From Helicoverpa zea (Eukaryota > Arthropoda > Insecta > Lepidoptera > Noctuidae): a stretch of 64,000 nucleotides of DNA. The translations under genes and the position numbers were made by a program. Position 1 is the stretch's first letter; each line of letters starts with the position of its first letter. Positions 1-11,820 of this stretch are shown here, in pieces. Location of the stretch: the NCBI RefSeq assembly GCF_022581195.2, contig NC_061469.1, positions 558,001 through 622,000 of the forward strand, given 5' to 3'. The notes under the pieces were generated by a model, which worked only from the letters and a program-made list of their open reading frames with translations, searched no databases and had not been told where the DNA came from.

Positions 1-560
1 GATGCTTTTCCCGTGTTTATCTTCGAAAGGGAGCGAGAATTTATCAGCGCGCTTGTGAAAGTTGGAATCGAGAGAAGAGATTTGAACTCGATACACGTGA
101 TGATTTTTCTAAAGTACTAAAATATTGTAATGTTTTGTGTTTAATATATAAAACTTAAGTAAACACTTTAGGTGGGTGGTCTATTAGCTAGAGCTAAAGA
201 TACTTATAACGGAAATCTATTAATACACGTAATAAATAATTAACCAGTAAAGGAAAATATAAGCTTAGCGGCTTTATTTTTATAGAAGCAATAAATTACT
301 TACTTACATTCACATTGACTGGCATTTTCCTTTATAAAGTAAGTTTTCACCAATTATCTAACTGGTCACGCAAAGTGTTGGCGCCACTTCATTAGAAAAC
401 CATAGAGATATTAATTTAATCAATTTATCGGTTGGACAAAAGTTCACACATGTGTTACGAAAGTTGTACATACAGTTAATTTGACAATTACTGTTTGAAA
501 GTGTGACCAATACTTGAGGTTATGCGAACGAGAGATTTTAATATACTAGATATCTAAATA
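1..560. other. AT-rich non-coding stretch
   Basis: No exon-like open frame, tRNA or terminal-repeat structure can be supported here. The opening 100 bases are slightly richer in GC and contain a minus-strand B-box-like string near position 80, but no tRNA fold follows from it. Confidence 0.5.
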
Positions 561-735
561 CTAGATGTTTCTCGCGGTTTCACCCGTGTCCCGTGAAAAT
601 CGGATAGAATGTAGCTTATGTCACCCGAGGATAGTGTAGCTTCCAATCAGTGAAAGGACTTTTAAAATCGGCTCAGTAGTTTCGAAACCTCTTGGTACAG
701 ATGAACAAAAAATCCTCTTTATAGCGTAAGTAGGT
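561..735 (-). mobile_element. Helitron-like fragment, degenerate
   Basis: The segment opens with CTAG followed by TTTCTCGCGGTTTCACCCG. This is the reverse complement of the usual 3' end of lepidopteran non-autonomous Helitrons (GGGTGAAACCGCG...CTAG). It also carries the reverse complement of the body motif about an actor-like 'ACTACTGAACCGATTTTA' core in diverged form. The far end is blurred near the AAATCCTCTTTATA motif. No coding capacity. Confidence 0.55.
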
Positions 736-2027
736 ATGGATTTGTTTAGACGCGTGGTGAAACTCATTCAAGTTCAAAAACTTGTTTTCTTAAATAAATT
801 CACTTAATGATTGTCATATCCTTTTAGCTAAAATCGTGGTTCAATATCATAATATTATATATTCACTGTAGAGGAAGTTTTTTCATTCACATATGACTGG
901 CGTAAATTAATGTCTTCCACAATATTAATGTGTATAAAATTCATAAATCAATCGTTATGCTTGATACCTTGACATTTGCAAATCCTGAAATAAATATCGT
1001 ATTTTAATCGCAATAATAACACGGTTTTCAAGTGATAAATATTATATTTTTAATTAATTACTTAATTTCACTAGCATTTATTTAAATTTATTCTTCCTGC
1101 ATAATTGGCACACCAATTCAGACTGCAAACAGTTTAATAGTGCATAATACGAAAATAAATAAATAGAAAACCTAGATAAAGGTACGATACCTTTTACCCG
1201 ACTTGCTTCTACTGGCTATGAGAATAACCCATTGAAAAGCAATAGAAGATAAACAAATATTCCATTGTTAACCCAAACAAAACAAAACTTAAAAACAAAT
1301 CCGATAATCCTATTAAAGCTGACTTTATTGCCAGCAGCATCTCTCAGACATCAGATTTATCTCAATAATGCGAAAACCAGTTCCAACACGCCAAATATAA
1401 TATTATTTGAGCATAAACGTCACTATTATTATTATTTCGTTAAAACAAACGTGAATATAGATATATATTGACGGAACGGCTAATGGCGACTGCAATATAT
1501 GAACGTATAATTTGTTTCTAGTCTGTTTTACGCAATAAAATTTGAATAGCAATCTTCAGTGTACGGCTGAAGGCTTTTATCATGTTATTCCGCTTCGCAA
1601 ATGGCATAGAATACGCGTAGAGGACAAATGTCAATGTGCAATAACCTAATAAATACTAAATTATATATGTAGCAACTTAATATATAATAAAATTCGATTA
1701 CGAGGGTCTCGTGCTGCGAGGTCTGTCTGTCCTTGAGTAGCTTAGCTGCCTCTATGAGATATAATTACAAGAAGTCCTCATCTCAAATAGTCTTCTAATT
1801 GTTTAACTTTCGGTGGCGTTACTGCTGGTCAAATAAAACTCTGAAAGTCTGGAGAAAAGGTAAAATAAGCCGTTGAAACCTAGTTAATCTCTAGTACCGG
1901 TAATAAGCTACATCCGACTAGACACAGCCCGACACCAACATAATTTAATATGTGTCTTTATTGATAAATTAGCGTTGAATTCTAACCAATTCAATTCTAG
2001 TCTCCAATTCAAATAAAATTATATGAC
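736..2027. other. AT-rich non-coding stretch
   Basis: No exon, RNA gene or terminal-repeat structure can be supported. A short string near 1895-1942 resembles the core of the retroposon family described at 22961 but is only a scrap. Confidence 0.5.
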
Positions 2028-2029
2028 TA

Positions 2030-2444
2030 TAGTCTGTTTTTTAATCTCGTAGACTAAACTGACATTACGAGTGTTGTTAGGTTATTGCAAATTCTTGAAT
2101 AGTGATGTGGCACGACCGAAACTTAGCGTTAATAAAATCAAGTATCGTTTTTTTTACAATAAGTCATCCTGAAATAATGGGCTTATCCTTGATGATTACG
2201 CATCGCTTTGCGTGGTCATATATCCCTGGCAGTTTGTAGCACGTCGTATAGCCGTGTGTACGTACGTGAATTTTAAATATAAAACTTTGAATGAATATTA
2301 AATTCGTCTATTATAGATAAAAAGTTACGATTCAACGAACCGGTATCGGAAGTACAACACTGCACCAAAAAGCTAGCAACATTATTTGTAAGTTTGACAT
2401 TTTGCAAGTGTCAATTTAGTCTACGAGATTAAAAAAACAGACTA
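2030..2444. mobile_element. MITE with TA target duplication (mariner-type ends)
   Basis: Inverted termini of about 37 bp begin TAGTCTGTTTTTTAATCTCG on the left and read as the reverse complement at 2409-2444, with a small indel in the T run and one further mismatch. Each end is bordered by TA (2028-2029 and 2445-2446), the duplication expected for Tc1/mariner-type elements. There is no transposase frame inside, so this would be a non-autonomous copy. Confidence 0.75.
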
Positions 2445-2446
2445 TA

Positions 2447-3894
2447 TAAAATATTTAATTTCTCCAAAAACTATATATTACGAACCGTTTAGCTTGTAAG
2501 CATTGCTCCAAAAAACCAAATTAACATAGAAATTACCGAAACAACATGAAATTCATGCCTAATCGTGTGTCATAAATATATCCAGATCTCATGATGGCGT
2601 GTCGCAATTGATCCTAAGAGCTGTTAAGTGCGTCGGTCATCAATAACGTACATCTGCGTCTGCGCAGGTGAGAAGCCTCGCGCTCGATACGTCTTAGCTC
2701 AGATTAGCGCACTTAAGTATGCTAAACTTGTGATAGTAATGTTTTGTGTTGACATTGTAGGATAATTATGACAGCTTTTTAAGCTGTTTTTTGCAAATTA
2801 CTTTTTTTCCCTAACTATATTATAGTTATAAGAGGGTATCGAATTATTTCGTATTTTTCTGTGGTTTTAAAAAAATGATTAGTTGTAAATCCCAATTAAA
2901 GTTTTATAAGAGTGTCCAAAAATTAAAAAAAAGAAACAGAAGAGGTAAAGAACCTGTAGGTAGGTAAAATATGTACCTACTAACTACGCTCTAAAGGTTG
3001 ATCGCTAACATAAACATTATAAAGTAACTGTTAAGTAAGGCAAGGTATTTTTTTCGTTCATTTTTTAAACCTACGCAAAAGCAGGCTTCGGCATTTTAAT
3101 GTGATTTCAAATTCAAATAAAACTGTTTTGGTATATCACATTACAATTCTCAATTCATCACTATTTTATTGTTTTTTAAATTCATTCATATTTTATTCTT
3201 AAATGATACTTTGTTCGGAATTTGTATATTTTTATAGACAGTCTGTGGGCGTTAAATTGTGATTAATTATACATTTTTACATATCGATAAAAGATTTTGA
3301 ATTTAAGAAGAATTGCTAACTTTCTATGTTAATTTACGCACTATTATTTTAGCAAATCAGTTTTTTTTAGTTTTTTTAACATTTTGAATTTTTAGTATAC
3401 ACATACTCTTTCAAAACCGTTTTAAAGATCCTTTACTAAGAGCTTTTACGATCCGCTCGGAAAAACTGAACGGAAAATCTGCTAATTTGAAAAGGCTTAG
3501 TGAAGCCACTGTCAACAGCTAGTAATTATGTTTATCACCACCATATACATTACACTCAATATTACCTGACAGCCACACTAAATGTCAACGCGCAGTGAAA
3601 TAAAACTCCGCTTTAAGCCAAAGATCAAACGCTTATAAACGGCCAATTATAAGAAATTAATGAACAAAAGCATACCATTAAGATAAGATCATAGACAACG
3701 CCGTGCCATAAATAGAAATGTCAGACTGAAACCATAAAACACTTTCGTTTGGAAAGTTATGTCACTTGTAACAGCCGGCGTATGAGCGAGCGAAACCGGT
3801 CAAGTGCGAGTTGCTCTTGTAATATGTGGTTCCATTGTAATTTTAAAATAGAAAATCTTAACTACACTTAAAATGATGATATTTAAGGCTTATG
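2447..3894. other. AT-rich non-coding stretch
   Basis: Nothing can be assigned. A moderately GC-rich patch at 2610-2690 ends in a donor-like CAG/GTGAGA, but has no supporting open frame or partner. Confidence 0.4.
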
Positions 3895-3896
3895 CC

Positions 3897-3922
3897 ATGA
3901 AATGAAATGAAATGAAATGAAA
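3897..3922 (-). repeat. (TTTCA)n microsatellite tail
   Basis: About five perfect copies of ATGAA on the + strand. Read on the minus strand it forms the 3' tail of the LINE fragment. Confidence 0.8.
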
Positions 3923-4512
3923 TCGTTTATTTTGCAAGTTGGACATAAAATCACTTTTACACGTCATTTTTAAGAACGCTGAGGTCGGCATTTCCTAATG
4001 ACTGATCCCTGAGAAGAAATGCCGAAACAAACTCAAGGGTCATAGTCTCTTTTAAAGTCCAAACATGTTATAAATCAAATAATATTAGGTGTGAGTGTCA
4101 CCATGTACGCGGTCTGGAATGGCCTTTTGAGGAAAGAGCCACATCAGGCTGGAGCTGACCAGTCCCAACAGACGGCACGCATGTATCAGTCGTCGTGTAG
4201 CTCAACCATATCTTAGGGAGCTCAACGACCTGTCACACGACGATACCAGATCTGCAGAACATTTGCGTAGGCCATACAAAAATACTCAAACCCGCCAGAC
4301 AGTATTTATGTTATAAGAATATATAATGTTGCTCGCATACACGATACTCACATTCACAATAATAATAAATAATAAAAAAAATACAATTATAATATATAAA
4401 TGTCAAAAAAAAAATGTCATTAATAAAATGTTATCTGATGATAATAAATATTTAAATGTCAAAAGAACAATACACAGGCATTTGAAAAGATATCACTCAC
4501 TAAGCGAGCAGC

Positions 4513-4788
4513 TCATTCCCAAGCTTCTTTATCATTTAAATAATCAGATATTTTGTAATATCCTTTTTTCAAAAGTTTGGATTTTATATGATTTTTAAAT
4601 TTCTTAATAGGTAAATCACGAACCGCTTTGGGAAGTTTATTGTAAAAGCGTATACATTGACCCATGAACGAGTTGCTTACTCTGTGGAGGCGAGTAGCAT
4701 GTACAGCAAGATTATGTTTATTCCTAGTATTTATGCTATGAACATCAGACATTTGAACAAAGTTAGAAATGTTTTTACGAACGTACAT
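4513..4788 (-). pseudogene. Reverse transcriptase C-terminal fragment (LINE remnant)
   Basis: Ninety-one open codons end at a TGA. The sequence resembles the thumb/C-terminal part of insect non-LTR reverse transcriptases (HSINTRNKHNLAVHATRL, then the FYNKLP and DYLNDKEAW motifs). None of the catalytic motifs, such as the FADD-type box, is present, and the apparent start is arbitrary, so it cannot encode a functional enzyme. Clade assignment (jockey/CR1 group) is by recollection of motif style and is uncertain. Confidence 0.65.
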
Positions 4789-4800
4789 TAAATTTTCAAA

Positions 4801-7800
4801 AAAAATCTCGTATCTCCATAATCTCGTCGTTAAAGCAAGACTGCAAAAAACCGGGTATTTGGGTCAATTGGTCTAAGTTCTTAAGTATGATGTTATTGCT
4901 ATTAGCTGGCCTCTAGTATTTTCATTGATACTACTGATTCTACTGATTCATTAGCAGTTTTTACTACAAAATTAGCATTGACGCACAATTCTCACGTACC
5001 CAAATCAGTCACTCTTAAACCACATAATATTACTAAAAAACATTAGGTAACCATAACCAGTAAAAATCCGTTTATTTGGCTATCAGGTTACTAATCCACC
5101 GGCCGGGTGGTCACACGTCACCTCCTCCGGCTCTCGGGTTACAGTCGTCGGCTTGTGATGCCCCTTCAGAAGTAGCTGCCATAATAATTACAAGCTTAAG
5201 TGTGCGGTGGGCAAGGATTAAGGTCTTAAGAAATTGTGTTGACAGCTGTCGAAAATATTAATTTATAAATTCGTAATGAAGAAAAATTGATATGCGGCTC
5301 GCCTTGCATAAATTTTAAGCGGTATGAGCCAGGTACAACGGCTAAACCATTGAAATTTCCACGACTTATTGTGTTGAAACCTGATTTAGAACCAATTTTA
5401 GAATATCAATGTCTGATTATTTTCTTGATGACAATAAAATAACATAAATATAAACTTGGCCCACCTAGTTGGCTAGACAAATGAGAAAACTACCTCATTG
5501 ACATCTTGACCCTATCTATTGGATATTGCAAAATACGACTAATAAAACCTTTAGAGGATATCATTCAAAAGTCGCGGAATCGAATCTTTTATTCGAATAG
5601 ACTGCCTATATAACAATGGTTTAAATAATAATTATACCTTTTGACTTAGACATGATATGTTTTAACGTTTTTTTCAACGAAACTGATACCTACATAACGA
5701 TCTATGTTACATTTAAAACAAAAACATTTCCCATTGCATTCACTCCCAACCTCCCCCTCTTTTGTCAGCTCTTCCGCACACTAGGAGGCGTGCCAAGTTA
5801 CCCCTTTATCTGTTCCCCTACAATTAGCATGCACTACAGTGTAATGTATGCGAAGCTTCGTTATAATTGTTTTGCTAATAACAGATGTTATATCTAAGAT
5901 CTAAGAGCTCGTCTGTTTATTTGTTTGTTTGTTTATAATAATAAATTGCTAACTGAATTAGACGAAGGCGTAGTTGCTGTATCTTTTGTGGCTATCAGAA
6001 TGTGAGTTTTTGTTTTGGCTTTAATTAAAATTGGGTTAATAAATTGATGTAAGTCAGTTTTTGTTTTGTAAAGTTAGTCATTGGGAAATAATAAAGCGAT
6101 ATTGGTTACTTTCGGAAGAAATGTTGAACAAAGCACACTCGAGTCTATGCTGCTTGAGTCGATGCTTTCGACTGGTTCTTAGATATAATTTGTTTTAAAA
6201 TTGCATTTTGTTATGACTTTATCAAAAAAACATTAAACTCAAAACATATGTGTATAATTAGATTAGAGAGGAAGAGATTAATTTTGCACAAAGTTTTCGC
6301 TTGAGAGAATGACTTATAATCCTATTAGTACATATTAATAAAATATAACGGCGATACAAAAAACAGATTAATATAAAAATGAAAAGCAATTAAAATGAAT
6401 TATATTTTTGAACAGCATGAAATTGTAATTAATAGTGCGGTTTCCACATTTTGAGATGTGGTTGGTCATTCGGATCACATGTCAAAGAATAAAATAACTT
6501 TTGCAAATAGGTAACCAACTTCTCTCTATAATTACAAATTCTTAGGGAAGACGAAATTCTTTTAATGATAATCTTAACACCAGCCGATATTTAAAGACTA
6601 TCTATCTCTTGAAGGTACATCATATTAATAAATAACAACATAATTAAACTTATAGACACAACATAATTAAGAAATCTTTCAACAATTCTTCGTGTTCAAC
6701 ATCAAAAGCCGCCCACATCAGTTTGTCATCTCTTACCTATTATACCAACAATTCATTTCCACATAACTATAAATTATATCCCTTTCTCTAATTCCACATA
6801 ACATTTTGCAAATGCGTGGGCGCAGCGAATAACAATGGGACGTTAAGTTTTAATGTCATATATTAAATTGACAATTTTCTTGTCTTTGCCAACATAATTT
6901 ATGATTATTATAGATTTTAGCGTTCGATTTTGATTAATATTGGCTTATCAGTCATCAATTTAACGGGTTTATTTTCATTTATATTTTATCTAGCTTTATT
7001 TGATTGGATTTTCCTTATTTACGTTCTACTTATGTCAGACTTAATACAACTTCATTAACCAATTAAAGTTTTTTAGAATACAATATTTTGACATACATAT
7101 CAGCATTTTTGGTGTTGCCTAAGATAAGTGAAAATATCTTGCTGTTAAAGTACACAGTTTATGCAGGCTATCAGCAAGTCTGCATAGATTAGCAATCGGC
7201 ATCCGTCTCTCATCTGCATAAACCCGCTTCCTAATCCTCTGTTCAAAGCTACCGATCTAATGAACCTAACGTGGATAATGTCTGAATTAATTGAACACTC
7301 ATATTAATTACGTAATTAGTATACTTATGAGCTCCAATCTTAACTCAGCGGGAAGTCGAATCCCGCCTCACGTTCTCACATATTAGCTTACAAAGTTATT
7401 TGTAAAATGTACGCAGCACGGAATCAGGAAAGATGAGCGGAGATAACGTATTGCAGGTAGGTCATGCGCCTTCTTCTAGGTCAAATTCGTACGGTGAACA
7501 TGACCAAAACGATTATTAACGTGTGAACTAACGAGGCGTTCGGTTTCTGCGAGAAATTTGTGAAAAAAAATTGTTATAAGAAAAATACGGGTCCAAAGAA
7601 GGTCGTATTAGGGCGAAAACAGTAACGTTCTCCTCTTCCCCCGCACACCCGCACTTTGGCGCGCTACTTTCTTAGGAGATTTTCCTTTATGGCACCTCCG
7701 CTAGTCATTTTGTTCGCCATGGCACGTAGTTATTAATTTAGCTGCAGCGGGGAATTTTAATAATTCGATGCTGATTTGTTAATTAAGTAATCAATTTTAG

Positions 7801-10800
7801 TTGTAGTTTTGTTTGTACTAACAGTTTTGGTTTATGATTGGGACGTAAATGCTGACCCGTGGGTTAATTAATACTAACTATGCGCGTAGGGATTCTATGC
7901 TACTTGTTTACAAGTTTGTGTCACTAGTTTCTTATAAAGTCTGGTCCAGCAAGTTATACAACCTATTTAAAATAATATTGTCGTATTAAAAGCTACGTTG
8001 ATGTTACCCAATTTTCAGTAAATAAATATAATTTTGTAGACAAACAATTGTTATGGTGTCTACATATATTGAACATCCATGAATGCAAATACGTAGCTCA
8101 GTTACTGCCGAAACACAAGCTATCCATTATTCAAAAACCGTGGCAAAAAAAAATCCAAAATTAACAATTCAAAATCACCCACAAAAGTGCCGACACTTAT
8201 TATTTTAATCACGCTATAGATCCGGCAACATAGTCACGCCCTCATCCTCCTTGATCGCGGAGACACGTGACAATGGAAGCGATGCACTATCGCTCAACAG
8301 CTTATATCCTGTGTTTTGTAGTGGAATCTGATAGTAGGGAAATGCTGAAATGCAAAAATGTTGTTTGATAAGAGTATAAAATGTTATTAGGAAAATATAT
8401 AGCGTTAATTCCGCGAGACAGTAAATCGAGTGTCGGATGCATATGCATGAAAGTAGTACTATATGTATATATATACTGTAACCCCTGATACCATAGTTTA
8501 ATGAGAATATACTCTTGTCTTTGAAAGGCACGTCAATTTGTGGGATGTTCTTTGCATAATTTTGGTCCTTGCAGGTATTCAGAAGCCAGAGAGTGTGATA
8601 GCCAGTCTTTCCAAGGAGGTTCGGATTGCCCGAGTTGTAGAGATCCGATGGGTAATCGCTGCATGCAAAAAGCTAGAAGCCAGGATCAACTTAGTTAGGT
8701 AAAAGCTAGGTAAATGATGAAATTTTATCTGCATCTACTTAAATAAATAAATTGTTTATTACTTCACTTTGTACATATTTTTTTTACAATATATTGCTTA
8801 ATTCTAAAAAGTGCTGATGTATAATTTGCAAAAACAATATACAAAATAACTTCTTCATTAACTGGTTAGTGTTAATCCGTTAAATAAAAACGATGTAAGA
8901 TAAAATTGAGAAGTGAATGACTCCTACTAAAACTAACTGTTGTCTCTCATTAAATGCGTCTGTTAGAGTACAGTAATGTCGTAACAATCATGTTTGCAAT
9001 TCTGTATTCTTCACAACTTTCAAGTTCCTATAATTGTTTAAAGTTAAATCATAAACTTTAACAATTGTACAAACAAACATACACAATTAATAGTAATGAT
9101 ATCTTAATCTTTGTGGTTTTTTAAAAGGACTCTTAAACTGACATAGCCATTTTGGGAACACACAGGTCTCAAACCTCCGTCACTTGATAAACCTTACCAT
9201 CAAGAGGAACACTAATAGTGTATAAACTATAGATTCCCGTAAAAGGTTCAGGAACGCTTCGACACTATTAGGGTGGTATCACACTTATCCAATATCAAGC
9301 ACAACTTATTCAAGGTGGACATCAGAATTTACAGACTTCATCTCGCTTTTAAATAGACATGCATAAGACGTGTTTTCGACCTTTTTGCATAACACATATT
9401 ATCTTGAATCATTTTATAGAATGGTCCACCATTTTGATTTAAATGTTATTACTTTAATATTTGACCAAATCCAAGTGTTACCAGTATATTTATAATTTGT
9501 AATATGATCAAATGTACCTACATTAGACTAAGTTACTTAATAAGTGTCACAGCACCTTTAGAGCAGTCGCAATGAGACGCTGTGTGTTCCAGGAAGGTGC
9601 GACACGCCGCGACTCCCGGGCGGGTTCGTTAGCCGACACACAACACATGCATGGCATTACTGACACACACCTCTAGGTGCCGGCGGACTTGCGAAGATGT
9701 GACTGTTAAGTTAAATGACTTGATGAATTTGTAGGATTAATTGATTGTTGTTAATGTTGGTTGGTGGGTTCATATCATATATTATTTTTTTCAGTCGTTT
9801 TTTCTCCATAAGACCCAGTCTTTGGAACCGCGCAACTAGCTCTACGTTTCGAAAGGGCTATCATAGGCTATTTGAATTAAACAGACACTAACAAAAATCA
9901 GCAACATTTATATAAAACTGGAATGGTAATTTAAAGTAAGCTCATTCAGCCATTGTTTGCGAACAACAACACTTAAAACGATATCATCTGACACCTGACA
10001 CAGAACCACGGAAAATATAGAAACGGCACAACCCCAGCCTTATAAGGCTATTTAAATAACCGCCTTTTCACTTAAACCCACTAATACCACGAACTATTAA
10101 AACTAAGAGACTATTGTTTCAAACTTCAAACAATAACGCCAGATTTCCTGGCGGTTGAAAGCGCACCGACTCCTGCGCATACAGAGAACTTTTAATAAAG
10201 TGACGTAGCTAGCTAGGCCTGCGGTTTTATGTTATAATGTAAGAGTTTCCCATAATGCTTATGGTTTGTGTCGGTGAACGGGTCGGTCGATGTGGTCGAG
10301 AACTCGGGCTCCGATAAAATGTAAAGCGTTGCGAAATAGCTCGGCTTTTTGTCTCGGAATAGTTCTCGTATACCGTATTCGGTTAAGTTTGTAAAAAAAA
10401 TAAACGGTGCTTTTAGAACGGCTTGATAGTTTAAGAATAGGTTATATTGGAGGTTGATGGTTTATAAGTATGTGCCATTTTATTGCAATGGCTAAATATA
10501 TTTTTTAACTATAAGCAAAGCTATCATTATGTAAAAATATAGAGTAAATAAGCCACCACGTTCAGTTTATTCTTCATTGGTTTTTATTTTTATTTTATTG
10601 TCACAAACGATCGTGACACATGATACCTTCTGTATCTGAACAGCCAATAAAAATCTGTCAATACCGTAATCCCTTATGCACATTATAAATCTTACCTTTT
10701 TATCTCATTACCATATTAACACCTTACAATATTAAGCTTGTTTATTAGGATGAACATTAGTATGCAATCAACACTTGTAGTGTTTCGTGGCGTTTATCTG
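4801..10800. other. Six kilobases of non-coding sequence
   Basis: No exon with homology or convincing splice structure was found. Small GC-richer patches occur at 5090-5180, 7620-7700, 9580-9690 and 10140-10330. The last three have clustered CpGs and could be regulatory, but contain no recognisable motif set. A LINE-tail-like AT string lies near 8745-8800. If the 5' UTR exon at 15172 belongs to ANKRD6, this is upstream intergenic DNA. Confidence 0.45.
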
Positions 10801-11169
10801 AATCCCACCCGAAACAAAAATGTGAAAGACTGCCAAGTTCGATAATATGGGAATGCTTCGCCTATAAAAGAAGTGAGATCTGAATAAGTACCAAGTTCCA
10901 TACATATACCTCAGTTAAAAATAGTTACTTTTTAGTGATGTTACTTGGCAAGTTTTCACACACCTTGTTATAACCCTACTAAACGCAATGAATCAAGTAT
11001 TTAATTTTCTATTAAAACTTGCCAAGTAACATCATTAAAAAGTAACTATTTTTAACTGAGGTATATGTATGGAACTTGGTACTTATTCAGATCTCACTTC
11101 TTTTATAGGCGAAGCATTCCCATATTATCGAACTTGGCAGTCTTTCACATTTTTGTTTTGGGTGGGATT
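10801..11169. mobile_element. Long-hairpin MITE
   Basis: Two arms of 156 bp (10801-10956 and 11014-11169) are reverse complements with only two mismatches, separated by a 57-bp AT-rich loop. The ends read AATCCCACCC / GGGTGGGATT. No clear target duplication is visible at the borders, so the superfamily is not assigned. There is no open frame. A transcript through it would fold into a long, nearly perfect double strand. Confidence 0.85.
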
Positions 11170-11395
11170 TCATTTATTTTTGTAAGGTTGACTATTTTAT
11201 TTTTTTCTTATGATTAAGTTAGTTAAGGAAATGTCTCATTTATACTATCTTTCAGATTTTTTAATATGCACTATGCTTCTTACAAAGAAATGAACTAGAT
11301 TAACTATATGGAATAGATTTACCAACTGACTGACATGACATGTTATCATATATTATGTTCGTGGATCAAAGTTACACATTCGTTATTTTCGAAAG

Positions 11396-11815
11396 TGACT
11401 CACACTTGGCCGTTTTCAGATTTTTACTTTACTTTGACTAAATACAAACCTTTGTAACGAATTTCAGATCGGTACGACCATTCGAAGATATATTATATAA
11501 ATATAGATAAATTTAGTTCGTTTTAGTTCCTTAGGGGTATAAATTTACACCGGGTATAAAACACCTTCATTATTTTGAAACGGACTCACACTTGGCCATT
11601 TTCAGATTTTTTCCTTTACCTTGACATAAAGACCTACCTCCATGCCAAATTTCAAGTCAATACGACCATTGGAAGTGGTCTAGGTTTTTGATGAGTGAGT
11701 GAGTCAGTCAGTGAGTGTATAGTAAAAATAGCGATTTTCTGACGTCAATATCTCAAGACCTACAATAGGTACATAAATGAAATTTTGTATTTTAGATAAG
11801 TGAGGGGGTCTCAAC
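11396..11815. repeat. Dispersed repeat with internal duplication
   Basis: The string ACTCACACTTGGCC with TTTTCAGATTTTT following occurs near 11400 and again near 11586. Each is followed by a similar 'TTTCA(A/G)(A/G)TC..TACGACCATT' stretch, so a unit of about 186 bp is duplicated and diverged. It ends in a GAGTGAGTGAGTCAGTCAGTG low-complexity run. It looks like a moth mobile-element remnant; class not recognised. Confidence 0.55.
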
Positions 11816-11820
11816 AGATA

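Larger units (their letters stand above)
3895..4790 (-). mobile_element. LINE 3' fragment with pentanucleotide tail
   Basis: At its right end the minus strand reads an open frame (4513-4788) with the C-terminal signature of jockey/CR1-like reverse transcriptase polyproteins: a stretch reading FYNKLPKAVRDLP, then KKFKNHIKSKLLKKGYYKI and DYLNDKEAW, then a stop. Running leftward on this strand is an AT-rich 3' UTR-like segment. It ends at 3897-3922 in a (TTTCA)n run directly after an AATAAACGATTTCA-like string, as expected of a LINE tail. The catalytic part is absent, so the copy is 5'-truncated. That the whole interval is one insertion is inferred from order and strand; two adjacent insertions are possible. 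Confidence 0.6.

Noticed and set aside
2600..2690. GC-richer patch ending CAG/GTGAGA that looks like an exon end
   Set aside because: No open frame with recognisable content, no acceptor and no partner exon.
7340..7375. tRNA B-box-like string (GTCGAATCCCGCC); similar strings near 19950 and, on the minus strand, 47015
   Set aside because: No A box at the right distance and no cloverleaf; more likely chance or SINE scraps.
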